A stretch of 64,000 bases of DNA from Pacificoceanicola sp049803835 (GCF_049803835.1 NZ_JBNAGK010000001.1:248001-312000); one strand, 5' to 3'. Counted from the stretch's first letter, positions 52,291 through 62,040 are shown. Notes: generated by a model from the letters alone, not told the origin. Made by a program: numbers and translations.

Positions 52291-54612
52291 ATGTCCGACA
52301 CCGCAGAGCGCATCAGCCGCGTCATTGCCACCGAGATCAACGCCACGCCGAAACAGGTCACGGCGGCTGTCGAGCTGCTCGACGGCGGGGCGACGGTGCC
52401 TTTCGTGGCGCGCTATCGCAAGGAGGTGACGGGCGGTCTCGACGACACGCAACTGCGCACGCTGAACGACCGGCTCGCCTACCTGCGCGAGATGGAAGCG
52501 CGGCGGGCAACGATCCTGTCGTCCATCAAGGAGCAAGGCAAGCTGACGGACCTTCTCGCCCGCCAGATCGCGCAGGCGGATACGAAAGCGGCGCTGGAAG
52601 ACATCTACCTGCCCTACAAGCCGAAGCGGCGCACGCGGGCGATGATCGCGCGGGAGAACGGGCTGGAGCCGCTGTTGCGCGGCATCGTGGAGGATCGGAG
52701 CAAGGACCCGGTGAAGCTGGCAGAAGGTTTCCTCAACGCCGAGGTGCCGGACGTGAAGAAGGCGCTGGAAGGGGCGAGAGATATTCTCGCGGAAGAGCTT
52801 TCCGAGAATGCGGAGCTTCTGGGCAAGCTGCGGACCTTCATGATGGAGGAGGCCCGGATCAGCGCGAAGGTGCAGCCGGGAAAGGAGCAGGAAGGGGCGA
52901 AATTCTCCGACTACTTCGACCATTCGGAGAAATGGGCGGACATTCCCTCGCACCGGGCCTTGGCCATTCTCAGGGCCGCCAAGGAAGAGATCGTCACCAT
53001 CGAGATTGCCCCCGACGCGGAGACCGGCGTGCCGCGTGCCGTTGGCATGGTCGCGGGTGTTCTGGGCACAAAGGGCGAGCAGCCGGGCGATCTGTGGCTG
53101 CGCGAGGCTGCGGCGTGGACCTGGCGGATCAAGCTGAGCCTGTCGATGTACGTCGACCTGCTCTCCGAGCTTCGCAAGCGGGCGCATGAGGCGGCCATCG
53201 ACGTGTTCTCCCGCAATCTCAAGGACTTGCTCCTGGCCGCGCCGGCGGGCGCGAAGGCAACGCTGGGTCTCGACCCGGGCATCCGGACCGGGGTGAAGGC
53301 GGCGGTGGTCGATGCCACGGGCAAGCTCGTCGAGACCGCGACGCTCTACCCCTTCCAGCCGAAGATGGACGTGCGCGGCGCGGAAGCGGCGATTTTGGCG
53401 ATGGTGGCGAAGCATGGCGTCGAGCTGATCGCCATCGGCAACGGCACCGCCAGCCGCGAGACGGAGCGGCTTGTGGGCGAGACTTTGAAGCACTTGCCGA
53501 AGACCGTGAAGATGCCGACGAAGGTGGTCGTCTCCGAGGCTGGGGCGTCCGTCTATTCCGCCTCCGAACTGGCGGCAAAGGAATTCCCGGATCTGGACGT
53601 TTCTCTCAGGGGGGCGGTCTCCATCGCTCGCCGTTTGCAAGACCCGCTGGCGGAACTGGTGAAGATCGAGCCGAAGAGCATCGGCGTTGGCCAGTATCAG
53701 CACGACGTCGACCAGCGCCGCCTCGCACAGGCGCTGCAAGGCGTGGTCGAGGATGCGGTGAACGCCGTGGGTGTCGATCTGAACATGGCCTCTGCGCCGC
53801 TGCTGGCCTATATCGCGGGGCTGTCGTCGAACATCGCACAAGCGGTTGTGGATTACCGGGATGCCAACGGCGCCTTCCCCTCGCGCAAGGCGCTGATGAA
53901 GGTGCCGGGGTTGGGGGCGAAGACTTTCGAGCAATGCGCCGGATTCCTGCGCATTCGCGGCGGTGAAGAGCCGCTGGATGCCTCCTCCGTGCACCCCGAA
54001 GCCTATGGCGTCGCGCGGAAGATCGTGAAGGCCTGCGGGCGGGACATTCGCGCGATCATGGGAGACGGGCAGGCGCTCAAGGGGCTTCGCGCCGAGCAAT
54101 TCGTCGACGAGACCTTTGGCCTGCCGACCGTGCGGGATATTCTCTCGGAACTGGAAAAGCCGGGCCGCGACCCGCGCCCGGACTTCAAGACCGCGAGCTT
54201 TGCCGACGGGGTCGAGGACATCAAGGACCTCAAGCCGGGGATGCGGCTCGAAGGGACGGTGACGAACGTCGCGGCCTTCGGCGCTTTCGTCGACATCGGC
54301 GTGCATCAGGACGGGCTGGTGCACATCAGCCAGCTTGCGGATCGCTTCGTGAAGGATCCGCATGAGGTGGTGAAGGCCGGGGACGTGGTGAAGGTCACGG
54401 TCACGGAAGTGGACGTGCTGCGCAAGCGGATCGCCTTGTCGATGCGCAAGGATGGCGGGCGGGGCGGTGCACGGCCGGAGCCGAAGGATCGCCGCGACGC
54501 ACCGCGGGGCGGCCCACGTCACGCCGGGCCGAAGGGTCAACCGCCGAAGGGCGCTTCGGGTGGCACCGGCGCGCTCGGTGCGGCGCTGCTCGACGCGATG
54601 AAGAAGCGTTAA
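52291..54612 (+). CDS. tex: Tex, S1-domain RNA-binding transcription accessory protein
   Basis: A 773-residue cytoplasmic protein with the Tex layout: N-terminal helical part, YqgF-like nuclease fold (LGLDPGIRTGVKAAV), helix-hairpin-helix, and a C-terminal S1 domain (EGTVTNVAAFGAFVDIGVHQDGLVHIS), then a basic Gly/Arg/Lys-rich tail. It binds nucleic acids and affects transcription and expression of toxin and stress genes in some species. AAGGAG is six bases before the ATG. Its stop TAA overlaps the stop of the convergent glycosyltransferase over TTAA. Confidence 0.96.
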   Translation: MSDTAERISRVIATEINATPKQVTAAVELLDGGATVPFVARYRKEVTGGLDDTQLRTLNDRLAYLREMEARRATILSSIKEQGKLTDLLARQIAQADTKAALEDIYLPYKPKRRTRAMIARENGLEPLLRGIVEDRSKDPVKLAEGFLNAEVPDVKKALEGARDILAEELSENAELLGKLRTFMMEEARISAKVQPGKEQEGAKFSDYFDHSEKWADIPSHRALAILRAAKEEIVTIEIAPDAETGVPRAVGMVAGVLGTKGEQPGDLWLREAAAWTWRIKLSLSMYVDLLSELRKRAHEAAIDVFSRNLKDLLLAAPAGAKATLGLDPGIRTGVKAAVVDATGKLVETATLYPFQPKMDVRGAEAAILAMVAKHGVELIAIGNGTASRETERLVGETLKHLPKTVKMPTKVVVSEAGASVYSASELAAKEFPDLDVSLRGAVSIARRLQDPLAELVKIEPKSIGVGQYQHDVDQRRLAQALQGVVEDAVNAVGVDLNMASAPLLAYIAGLSSNIAQAVVDYRDANGAFPSRKALMKVPGLGAKTFEQCAGFLRIRGGEEPLDASSVHPEAYGVARKIVKACGRDIRAIMGDGQALKGLRAEQFVDETFGLPTVRDILSELEKPGRDPRPDFKTASFADGVEDIKDLKPGMRLEGTVTNVAAFGAFVDIGVHQDGLVHISQLADRFVKDPHEVVKAGDVVKVTVTEVDVLRKRIALSMRKDGGRGGARPEPKDRRDAPRGGPRHAGPKGQPPKGASGGTGALGAALLDAMKKR

Positions 54613-55880
54613 TCGAAGAAATCAGGCTTGGGGGCGGCCTTGCCCCCGAGCACCCAGTCGTAGACGTGTCGCACCTGCTCCGCCTTGCGCGACCAGAGGA
54701 AATGCGACTGGACGCGGGCGCGGGCGGCTTCGGCCATCTGCTCCAAAGCCGCCGGATCGCCTGCAAGGTCTTGCAAAGCCGCGCGAAAATCCCGGACGAT
54801 CTCCTGGCGGCTGCCGCAGGGCACCTTGACGCCCCAATCCGGATGGACAAGTTCTCCCGGTCCTGCGTAGTCCACGATCAGGGGAACGACGCCGAGGGCC
54901 ATGGCTTCGAGCACCACGCCGCCGCCAAACTCGCGGATGCTCGGGAAGGTCAGGAGGTGACAGCGGGCGAGCGTCTCCTGCACCTCCTCATGCGCCTTCC
55001 AGCCGTGGAAGGTGACACCGGGCAGCCCCTTCGCCTGCGCTTCCAACGCCGGTCGCATCGGGCCGTCGCCAATGATTTCCAACTCCAGCTTCCCTGACTG
55101 CAAGAGCGGCTCCGCCGCGCTCAGCAGCATGTCGCAACCCTTGTAAGGCACCAGCCGCCCGACAAACGCGCCGCGCAGCACGCCAGAGGGCGCGGCAATG
55201 CGGTTGAATCGCACCGGGTCGATGCCGTTTTCGGGGATGTAGAGTGTCTTGCCCTGATGCTCCGCCGGGATTTCCGAGGCGGTATGGTATGAGCCGGCAA
55301 GGATCGCGGCGGCATGGCGCAGGGTCGTGCCGCGCCCGGGCAGCAGCTTGTAGGCGGAGCGGATATAGCTCAGCCATTCCTTTTCTGCCCGACGCTCGGC
55401 TTCGAAGCCCTTCGGCCAGGGTACACCCCCGTTCAGCGGGCCGAGGACGAAGGGCACGCCCGCCTTCGCACAGCGCCCCGCCAGCGAGGAGGAAATCGTC
55501 GGTGACAACGGCGTGATGCGGTGGACGATGTCCCACTGGCCGCTCTCGATCTCATCGCCAAAGCGCTTCCAGACCAGCCGCTCGAAATGCGGGTAGCTCA
55601 GGGCGTTCAAAGCCTGAACCATCGTCCAGCCCTTGCCCTCCCCCATACGCAGCTTTTCGGCCAGTTTCCACATCGGCCGGGACAGCGCCTCCGAGTCGAT
55701 GGCGGTGAAGTCCTCGCCCTCGACCATCCCGGCTCGCAGGAAAGCGTCGCGGTTGCGCACCTGCGTGACGATATGCACATCGGCCACTTGCCGCAGGGCG
55801 GAGGCGAGGGACCAGCCCACGAGCGGCACGCTCACCCATTCCGGGTTCGCCGCCTCGGCGATGGCAAGGACCCGGACCAC
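54609..55880 (-). CDS. Glycosyltransferase family 4 (GT-B)
   Basis: A 423-residue retaining glycosyltransferase with a GT-B fold. The donor-binding C-terminal half has the usual E-x7-E region (SIREFGGGVVLEAMALGVVPLIVDYAG), and the start is a GTG one base past the stop of the ligase-like gene. The acceptor and sugar are unknown, but an envelope polysaccharide role fits the neighbours. It converges with tex over shared TTAA. Confidence 0.82.
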   Translation of the reverse strand: MVRVLAIAEAANPEWVSVPLVGWSLASALRQVADVHIVTQVRNRDAFLRAGMVEGEDFTAIDSEALSRPMWKLAEKLRMGEGKGWTMVQALNALSYPHFERLVWKRFGDEIESGQWDIVHRITPLSPTISSSLAGRCAKAGVPFVLGPLNGGVPWPKGFEAERRAEKEWLSYIRSAYKLLPGRGTTLRHAAAILAGSYHTASEIPAEHQGKTLYIPENGIDPVRFNRIAAPSGVLRGAFVGRLVPYKGCDMLLSAAEPLLQSGKLELEIIGDGPMRPALEAQAKGLPGVTFHGWKAHEEVQETLARCHLLTFPSIREFGGGVVLEAMALGVVPLIVDYAGPGELVHPDWGVKVPCGSRQEIVRDFRAALQDLAGDPAALEQMAEAARARVQSHFLWSRKAEQVRHVYDWVLGGKAAPKPDFFD

Positions 55881-55881
55881 G

Positions 55882-57279
55882 TTACATCACCGATTGCCAG
55901 CTGAGTTTGGACGTATACTTCTGCAATCGCAGCCGTTCCGCCCGCAATTGCTCCGCATATCCGGTCAGCGCCCCGGCGATCAGCCAGGTCAGCGGTGTCA
56001 GCGTCGCGTTCGGCAGCATATCCGCCAGGTTGATGGCGAGGATCAGCGACAGGGGCGCGATCATCGGGGAGATGGCATCCCTGCGGCTGGGGATGGCCTC
56101 GCGCCAGAGCAGGATGAGCGGCCAGAGCAGCAGGCCGAATTCGGCGAGGAAACCGACCCAGCCGTAGGTGCCGATCAGGATGATCCAGCGGCCGTCTGTC
56201 ACCGTCAGGATGTTGCCGGAAACCGGATCAAGGATATGGTTGCGCCCCCAGCTGCCCCAGCCGAACACCGGCTTGATATAGGCACGGTCGAGCAAGGTCT
56301 GCTCATTGTCGAAGCGGAATTCGAGGGAGCGGGCACGCTCCGGCTCGATGCTGGCGATGGCGTCGAGAAGCCGTTCCTCGGGGATCAGGTCGACACCTTT
56401 CATCACAGGATAGCTGACTGCCAGCAGGGCGATCACGATGGCCATGCGGATCTGCATCAATCGGCTGAGCAGCAGGACGGCCGGAACCAGGAGCAGCGCG
56501 AACAGCAGGGCGCCGAAGGATTTTGCGAGGACGAGGATGGCGAACAGGTAAAGCGCCGCGAGTAGCCGCTTGAACCGGGTTACCTGCGTGTCCAGCCGCC
56601 ACAGCGCCCAGGCGGAGACCACGGCGGTTGTCATGAAGAAGGCGACCCAGAGGCCATGATAGAGGAACACCACCGGGCGATAGCCCCCGGCGCGGATGCT
56701 CTGCCCGAAGAGGTGCTGATAATAGCCGTAGACCCAGAGGTTCAGCTGTGGCGACAGGCGCATCTCGATCAGCATGGGCACCGAATAGAGCAGCCCGCCC
56801 ACCATCAGCGCCACCATGAGGTCACGCTGCGCGCCGCCGCTGGCGAGGTGTTGCCTTGCCAGAAGGAAGGGCAGGATCAGCAGGGATTGCTGCACGATCA
56901 GGGCGAGCGCGTCCTTGATCGTCAGCCCCGGCAGGCCGACCTGTCCGAAAAACACCGGCTCCTCGTTGGTCAGAACGGTCATCACCGGCGACAGGACGAA
57001 GGTCAGCACGAGGGTGCGCCCGACCCAGGACTCCGGCAGGATCGGCACCTTCTGGCCGTCGCGCCAGAGCAGGATCAGGAAGGATGCCAGCGCCGGAATG
57101 TTGTGTTTGTTCAGAGGCGGAATCAGCGGCAGGTCGAAGGCCGCAGGCGGCTCCGGCAGGAACAGGTAGCCCAGCATCAGCGACCAGATCAGCGCCCGAT
57201 CCCGCGGCAGCCGCAGGAACAGGATCATGGTCACGATGGGCCAGATGGCCAACGCGAGAAAGGCGATCGGATTGGGCAT
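55882..57279 (-). CDS. O-antigen ligase/polymerase-like membrane protein
   Basis: A 465-residue integral membrane protein with about 10-12 hydrophobic segments and a large loop near 310-360 with FGWGSWGRNHILDP, resembling the Wzy/WaaL family motif (the GxGxG-like region and periplasmic loop). Such proteins join polysaccharide repeat units or attach them to lipid A. The gene ends with ATG TAA one base before the glycosyltransferase, so it is probably a two-gene unit. Polymerase versus ligase cannot be told apart. Confidence 0.7.
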   Translation of the reverse strand: MPNPIAFLALAIWPIVTMILFLRLPRDRALIWSLMLGYLFLPEPPAAFDLPLIPPLNKHNIPALASFLILLWRDGQKVPILPESWVGRTLVLTFVLSPVMTVLTNEEPVFFGQVGLPGLTIKDALALIVQQSLLILPFLLARQHLASGGAQRDLMVALMVGGLLYSVPMLIEMRLSPQLNLWVYGYYQHLFGQSIRAGGYRPVVFLYHGLWVAFFMTTAVVSAWALWRLDTQVTRFKRLLAALYLFAILVLAKSFGALLFALLLVPAVLLLSRLMQIRMAIVIALLAVSYPVMKGVDLIPEERLLDAIASIEPERARSLEFRFDNEQTLLDRAYIKPVFGWGSWGRNHILDPVSGNILTVTDGRWIILIGTYGWVGFLAEFGLLLWPLILLWREAIPSRRDAISPMIAPLSLILAINLADMLPNATLTPLTWLIAGALTGYAEQLRAERLRLQKYTSKLSWQSVM

Positions 57280-57489
57280 GTCTGCCTTCGGTCAATGGGC
57301 GGCGGCTGGGCCGGACGACAGGCACTGTAGAGTCGGGCTGGGGCAATGTCGCGTCCACATTGGGCCGAAAGCATGGAATTGGAAACAAACCGGCCACACT
57401 CGTACGGTTTGATCCGGCGCATCAGGGGTCTGCCCCAGTTTCGCCTCAATTGGCGGCAAGATGAGGTCTTTACGACTCACGGGGGCGTG

Positions 57490-58668
57490 ATGAGCAAGGA
57501 CAGGCTGCGGATTGCGTATCTGTGCGATATGTCTCCGCTGAACCGGAACCTCTATTCGGGTGGCAACGCCCGGATCTACGACTCGCTGCGCAAGCATGCG
57601 GGTGAGGTGACGATCCTGTCGCGAAGCTGGCATGCGCTGGAGCCGGTCCGGCAGCTGATCCACAAGACTCCCGATGCGGTGAACCTGCGGTTGCGCTGGC
57701 GGATGCACCTGGCCTTGTCGCGGTATATTGCGCGGGGCGTGGAGAAAGAGCTGTCGAAAAAGCCTTACGACGTTCTCTTCTGCGCGTATTCCTTCCAGTC
57801 ACTCTGCAATGTGACGACGCCGAAGACCATGGTGACCGCCTACACCTCCGACGCCACGCAGACGACGTACCGGCTGTCGGAAATCGGCAATCACTACAAG
57901 TCGTGGCTGGGCATCGGACGCAGGCTCGACGGATGGGTGGAGCGCTGCGAATACGCGACGTTCCACGACACGGACCTGCTGCTCTGGCCATCGAAATGGC
58001 AAAAGGATCTTGCGGATCAGCGCTACGGGCTGAGCGAGGCACAGTCGAGGCTGGTGCCCTGGGGGGCCAATCTCGACACACCGCCACCGCCGTTTGCCCG
58101 CACCGAAATCCACCGGACCGAGCCGGTGCGGCTGCTGCTGATCGGGCGCGACTGGTTTGCCAAGGGAGGGCCTGTCGCCTTCGACACCATGAAGGAGCTG
58201 CGCACCCGGGGCATAGACGCTCGGCTGACGGTCATCGGCTGCGTGCCGCCGGATTTCCACGTCAACGAATGGGTCACCGTGCATCCGCAACTTGACAAGG
58301 CGGTGCCGGAGGACCTCGCGCATTTCAACGCGGAGCTGACGCGGGCGCATTTCCTCGTGCAGCCGAGCTACGAGAGCTATGGCTTCGCCTACTGCGAGGC
58401 GTCGGGGTTCGGCCTGCCCTCGCTCTGCCTGCGGGTCGGCGGTGTGCCGATCCGCAATGGCGTGAACGGCTTTGCCTTGCCGGTGGGCTCCGGTCCGAAG
58501 GAGTTCGCGGACAAGATCATGGACTACGTCATGGCACCCCAGGACTACATCGCGCTGACCGTCGCAGCCCATACGGAGTATGAGGAAAGCCTCAACTGGG
58601 ACGCCTGGGGGCGGACAACGACAGGTCTGCTGCATGACGCGCTTGAGCAGAAACGGCGCGGAGTCTGA
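57490..58668 (+). CDS. Glycosyltransferase (GT-B, family 1/4-like)
   Basis: A 392-residue GT-B glycosyltransferase. The C-terminal donor site has PSYESYGFAYCEASGFGLPSL with the expected E-x7-E (Y-E-S-Y...C-E-A). The ATG at 57490 was chosen because upstream codons (to 57346) have no ribosome site and read as non-protein. It is divergent from the ligase-like gene across 210 bases. Acceptor unknown; a surface polysaccharide product is likely. Confidence 0.8.
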   Translation: MSKDRLRIAYLCDMSPLNRNLYSGGNARIYDSLRKHAGEVTILSRSWHALEPVRQLIHKTPDAVNLRLRWRMHLALSRYIARGVEKELSKKPYDVLFCAYSFQSLCNVTTPKTMVTAYTSDATQTTYRLSEIGNHYKSWLGIGRRLDGWVERCEYATFHDTDLLLWPSKWQKDLADQRYGLSEAQSRLVPWGANLDTPPPPFARTEIHRTEPVRLLLIGRDWFAKGGPVAFDTMKELRTRGIDARLTVIGCVPPDFHVNEWVTVHPQLDKAVPEDLAHFNAELTRAHFLVQPSYESYGFAYCEASGFGLPSLCLRVGGVPIRNGVNGFALPVGSGPKEFADKIMDYVMAPQDYIALTVAAHTEYEESLNWDAWGRTTTGLLHDALEQKRRGV

Positions 58669-58864
58669 CGCCGGACAGGCGCAATTTGCCGGGCCGGGAA
58701 CAAGAATACACGTTTTGAGCGAAGAGTTTGTGTCGCATCTGCAACGACACCGGGGAGGATCGCGCCTTCCATGAGGGCGGGCCTGCAAGAATATTTCACG
58801 GGCCAGTGTCTTGGCTTAATCTGTCGAAAAAAGACCATAACAATAAAAGAGCAGGCATACAGGC

Positions 58865-59929
58865 ATGGGAACGGGCTATCGGGGCACGTTCGTCATCTCC
58901 TGGTCACAGACGGATATAGACGGCCTGAAGGCCGCGCCTCCGTCCTCTCTGACTGTCGGGGCGATGTGGTCCTGGCAGGGGGAAGCTGTGCGGGTCGACG
59001 GTCCGTCGTCGATTCTGCAACTCGACCAGGCGACAGGCGAGGCGCATCTGCGCAAACGCGCCGCACGCATGGTGCGGCGGCTGGTCGGCGCGGCCATCAC
59101 ACATACGGACAATCCGGACACGGTCGAGGTGGATCACCCGATGACCGACAGCAGTTTCGTGGTGACCGATGGCCGCCAGAGCTACACCGTGACCGTGATC
59201 GAGGTGAACACCGGCGCACAGCCGCTCCTGATGTTCCTTGATGACATGCCACCCTGCGGGCGCGACCTGTGGGTCGTGCATCATTCCATGGAACTCATGC
59301 GCGATCCCGCGTCGGGCGAGCAAGCCGGCGGGGTGATCTGTTTCACGCCGGGCACCTGGATCGCGACGCCACGCGGCAAGATCCGCATCGAGGACCTGCG
59401 CGAGGGCGATCTAGTCCAGACAAAGGACAGCGGCCCGCAGCCTGTGGAATGGATCGGCAGCCGGCACATGACTGGCGCACGGCTGTTTGCCATGCCGAAA
59501 CTGCGCCCGATCCGCATCCGGGCCGGCGCCTTCGGGATCGACCGCCCGGACGCGGAATTCCTCGTCTCGCCGGAGCACCGGATGGTGGTCAAGGGCGCGG
59601 TGGCGCGTGCCTTGTTCAATACGCCGGAAGTGTTGGTCAGTGCGCGTGATCTGGTGAACGGGTCCAGCGTGGTTGTCGACACGGCGGTGAAGGACGTGAC
59701 CTATGTCCACCTGATGCTGCCCCGGCACGAGATCGTCTTTGCCAATGGCGTCGAGACCGAGAGCTTTCACCCGGCGAACACGGCGCTGACGACGCTGTCC
59801 GACGCGGACCGGGCACGGCTGCTGCGGCTGGAGCCGCGCTTGCGCGAGAACCCGCATCTCTATGGCAGCTACGCCCGGCGCAACCTGTCGAAATCCGAGG
59901 CGGCTATCCTGCTGCACGACGTGGCGTGA
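58865..59929 (+). CDS. Hint-domain (Hedgehog/intein-type) protein
   Basis: A 354-residue protein with an N-terminal domain of unknown type (1-150) and a Hint domain (about 159-302). The Hint signature is clear: C159 in GGVICFTPGTWIATPRGKI, then LREGDLV, SPEHRMVVKG and HEIVFANGVETESFHP. A tail of about 50 residues follows. Hint_2 proteins are common in Rhodobacterales and are thought to self-process or to act in surface assembly, but the biology is unclear. There is no signal peptide. The ATG follows an AT-rich leader of about 196 bases. The gene is alone on the plus strand and may be cell-surface related. Confidence 0.8.
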   Translation: MGTGYRGTFVISWSQTDIDGLKAAPPSSLTVGAMWSWQGEAVRVDGPSSILQLDQATGEAHLRKRAARMVRRLVGAAITHTDNPDTVEVDHPMTDSSFVVTDGRQSYTVTVIEVNTGAQPLLMFLDDMPPCGRDLWVVHHSMELMRDPASGEQAGGVICFTPGTWIATPRGKIRIEDLREGDLVQTKDSGPQPVEWIGSRHMTGARLFAMPKLRPIRIRAGAFGIDRPDAEFLVSPEHRMVVKGAVARALFNTPEVLVSARDLVNGSSVVVDTAVKDVTYVHLMLPRHEIVFANGVETESFHPANTALTTLSDADRARLLRLEPRLRENPHLYGSYARRNLSKSEAAILLHDVA

Positions 59930-59941
59930 CCGGCGCTCCGT

Positions 59942-59964
59942 GATCCCGGGCCTGACCCGGGATC
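59942..59964 (+). repeat. Palindromic GATCCCGGG hairpin
   Basis: GATCCCGGG-CCTGA-CCCGGGATC is a perfect 9-bp stem 13 bases after the Hint gene stop, and a partial third copy of the arm (GTCCCGGATCAC) follows at 59978. Such CCCGGGATC repeats are scattered in many alphaproteobacterial genomes. It may also terminate the Hint transcript. Confidence 0.5.
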
Positions 59965-60026
59965 TGACGCCATGAGGTCCCGGATCACGTCGGGGTCTGC
60001 GTCGTTTCCAGCGTCCGAAAGGCAAG

Positions 60027-60052
60027 AAAAAACCCGGGCGCGAACGCCCGGG
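60027..60052 (-). terminator. Terminator of amtB
   Basis: On the minus strand CCCGGGCG-TTCG-CGCCCGGG (8-bp perfect stem, stable UUCG-type tetraloop) is followed by TTTTTT, about 30 bases past the amtB stop. Confidence 0.9.
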
Positions 60053-60084
60053 CAGGTTTTCCTTGGACTGATAGGAAGGAGAAG

Positions 60085-61410
60085 TCAGCCCTTGGAGAAT
60101 TCGGGGTAGGCTTCCATGCCGAGTTCCGCCATGTCGAGACCGTTGATCTCGTCTTCTTCGGAAACCCGGATGCCGATGGTCATCTTCAGGATGAACCAGA
60201 TCACCGCCGAGACCACGAAGGTGAAGACACCGACGATGACGATGGAGATCAGCTGGCCGCCGAGGGTCGCATCGCCGTTGGTCAGGACAACCGCGATGGT
60301 GCCCCAGATGCCGCAGACGAGGTGAACCGGGATGGCGCCGACAACGTCGTCGATCTTCATCTTGTCGAGCATCGGCACGACGAGGACCACGAGGATGCCG
60401 CCGATGGCGCCGATCAGGGTTGCTGCGCCGAGGCTCGGGGTCAGCGGTTCCGCGGTGATCGAGACGAGGCCGGCGAGGGCACCGTTGAGCACCATGGTCA
60501 GGTCCGGCTTCTTGTACATCACCTGGGTCAGGATCAGGGCGGCGATGGCGCCACCGGCGGCTGCCGTGTTGGTGTTGGCGAAGATGCGGGAGATGTCAGC
60601 CACGTTGGCGGCCGTATCCATGTAGAGCTGCGAGCCGCCGTTGAAGCCGAACCAGCCAAGCCACAGGATGAACGTGCCGAGGGTCGCAAGGGTCAGGTTG
60701 GAACCCGGCATCGGAACGGTGCGGCCATCCTTGTACTTGCCGATACGCGGCCCGAGGATGAGGGCACCGGCGAGAGCGGCCCAGCCACCCACGGAGTGCA
60801 CGACGGTGGACCCGGCGAAGTCGAGGAAGCCGTAGTCCGCGTCGAGGAAACCGCCGCCCCACTTCCAGGAGGCCTGGATCGGGTAGATGAAGCCGGTCAG
60901 GAACACGGTGAAGATCAGGAACGGCCAGAGCTTGATACGCTCGGCCAGGGTGCCGGAGACGATCGACGCGGTGGTGGCGCAGAACATCAGCTGGAAGAAG
61001 AAGTCCGAACCGACGGAGGCATAGGTCAGGTCCGGCGTGGTGTCCGCGAGGCCGACCGGGTCCATGGACGCCATGGAGAAGGCGCCGAGCACGTTGGTGA
61101 TCGTCCAGCCGTCGCCCGGGTACATCAGGTTGTAGCCGATCACGTAGTACATGATTGCCGCGATCGCGAAGAGCGAGATGTTCTTGAGCGCCTGCATGGC
61201 GACGTTCTTGGAGCGGACGAGACCGCATTCCAGCATCGAGAAGCCCGCACCCATCCACATCACCAGGAAGCCGGTGACGAGGAACATGAAGGTCGTGAAG
61301 ATATAGCCGATTTCTTCGTTCGGCGGCGTCACGTCCGCGTCCTGGGCAAGGCCCAGCGTGGGCAGGGCCACGAGCAGCGCAGCGGGCGCCAGAGTTTTCA
61401 GAAGGTTCAT
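60085..61410 (-). CDS. amtB: Ammonium transporter AmtB
   Basis: A 441-residue Amt/MEP/Rh-family channel with a signal peptide (about 1-22, ending GLAQ) and about 11 transmembrane helices. The conductance histidines are visible (H205 in STVVHSVGG and H363 in PVHLVCG) and the Asp at D197 (DFAG). The gene follows glnK by 35 bases in the conserved glnK-amtB operon, so GlnK can block AmtB when nitrogen is sufficient. The terminator at 60027 ends the unit. Confidence 0.97.
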   Translation of the reverse strand: MNLLKTLAPAALLVALPTLGLAQDADVTPPNEEIGYIFTTFMFLVTGFLVMWMGAGFSMLECGLVRSKNVAMQALKNISLFAIAAIMYYVIGYNLMYPGDGWTITNVLGAFSMASMDPVGLADTTPDLTYASVGSDFFFQLMFCATTASIVSGTLAERIKLWPFLIFTVFLTGFIYPIQASWKWGGGFLDADYGFLDFAGSTVVHSVGGWAALAGALILGPRIGKYKDGRTVPMPGSNLTLATLGTFILWLGWFGFNGGSQLYMDTAANVADISRIFANTNTAAAGGAIAALILTQVMYKKPDLTMVLNGALAGLVSITAEPLTPSLGAATLIGAIGGILVVLVVPMLDKMKIDDVVGAIPVHLVCGIWGTIAVVLTNGDATLGGQLISIVIVGVFTFVVSAVIWFILKMTIGIRVSEEDEINGLDMAELGMEAYPEFSKG

Positions 61411-61445
61411 TGTTCGGATGTCCTCTATGTCCTGTTGGGTCCGCG

Positions 61446-61784
61446 TCAGAGCGCGTCTGCGTCGGTTTCGCCGGTGCGGACCCGCACGGCCTGCTGCACG
61501 TCGAGCACGAAGATCTTGCCGTCGCCGATCTTGCCGGTCTGGGCGGTGTTCTTGATGGTCTCGACCACCTGGTCGGCCATCGCGGCACCCACGACGATCT
61601 CGAGCTTGATCTTCGGTACGAAGTTCACGGCGTATTCCGCGCCGCGGTAGATTTCGGTATGGCCGGACTGCGAGCCGAAGCCCTTGATTTCCGTCACCAT
61701 CATGCCGCGTACGCCGATCCCGGTGAGCGCCTCGCGCACCTCCTCGAGCTTGAACGGCTTGATCGTTGCAATGATCAGTTTCAC
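61446..61784 (-). CDS. glnK: PII nitrogen signal protein GlnK
   Basis: A 112-residue PII protein that integrates ATP/ADP and 2-oxoglutarate and controls AmtB and nitrogen enzymes. The T-loop uridylylation site Y51 is present (GAEYAVNF), as is the C-terminal GKIGDGKIFV and YRGAE loop. The start is GTG at 61784, with AAAGGGA about six bases upstream. It is the first gene of the glnK-amtB operon and divergent from the PBP1A gene. Confidence 0.97.
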   Translation of the reverse strand: MKLIIATIKPFKLEEVREALTGIGVRGMMVTEIKGFGSQSGHTEIYRGAEYAVNFVPKIKLEIVVGAAMADQVVETIKNTAQTGKIGDGKIFVLDVQQAVRVRTGETDADAL

Positions 61785-61969
61785 CTTGGTCCCTTTCGCT
61801 TTTGCAGGCCCGGCCTGCTATTGGCCCTTGCAGAAAGGCGGGTAGGCGCTTGCGAGGGAAGGTGAGCGCGCGTATTTCAGCGGCAAATACCGGCAGAAAT
61901 GTCTAAAAAATGTGCATCTATAAATGAACGCACATAAAATAGGCAAAATAAGAAGCGATTTCCCGCCGA

Positions 61970-61998
61970 AATGTTGTCAACATTGCTGCACAAGCAGC
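61970..61998. promoter_or_regulatory. Dyad region between glnK and PBP1A
   Basis: The 256-base gap is AT-rich near its middle. A perfect dyad AATGTTG-T-CAACATT lies at 61970-61984, directly followed by GCTGC-ACAA-GCAGC (61985-61998). On the minus strand a fair promoter-like pair (TTGCCT and TATAGA, 18 bases apart) is placed for glnK. A sigma-54 promoter was sought and not found. The dyads are 40-70 bases from the PBP1A ATG and are good operator candidates. Confidence 0.4.
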
Positions 61999-62040
61999 GT
62001 AGGTTTGTCACAACAACCGAAAAGAAACCGGGCAGATTTC

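Noticed and set aside
52168..54540. Upstream extension of the phosphomutase frame to 1253 residues
   Set aside because: The extension is antisense to tex; the family N-terminus and a good ribosome site are at 52167.
61785..62040. Sigma-54 promoter for glnK
   Set aside because: The closest sequence has the wrong spacing and lacks the GG-GC pattern.
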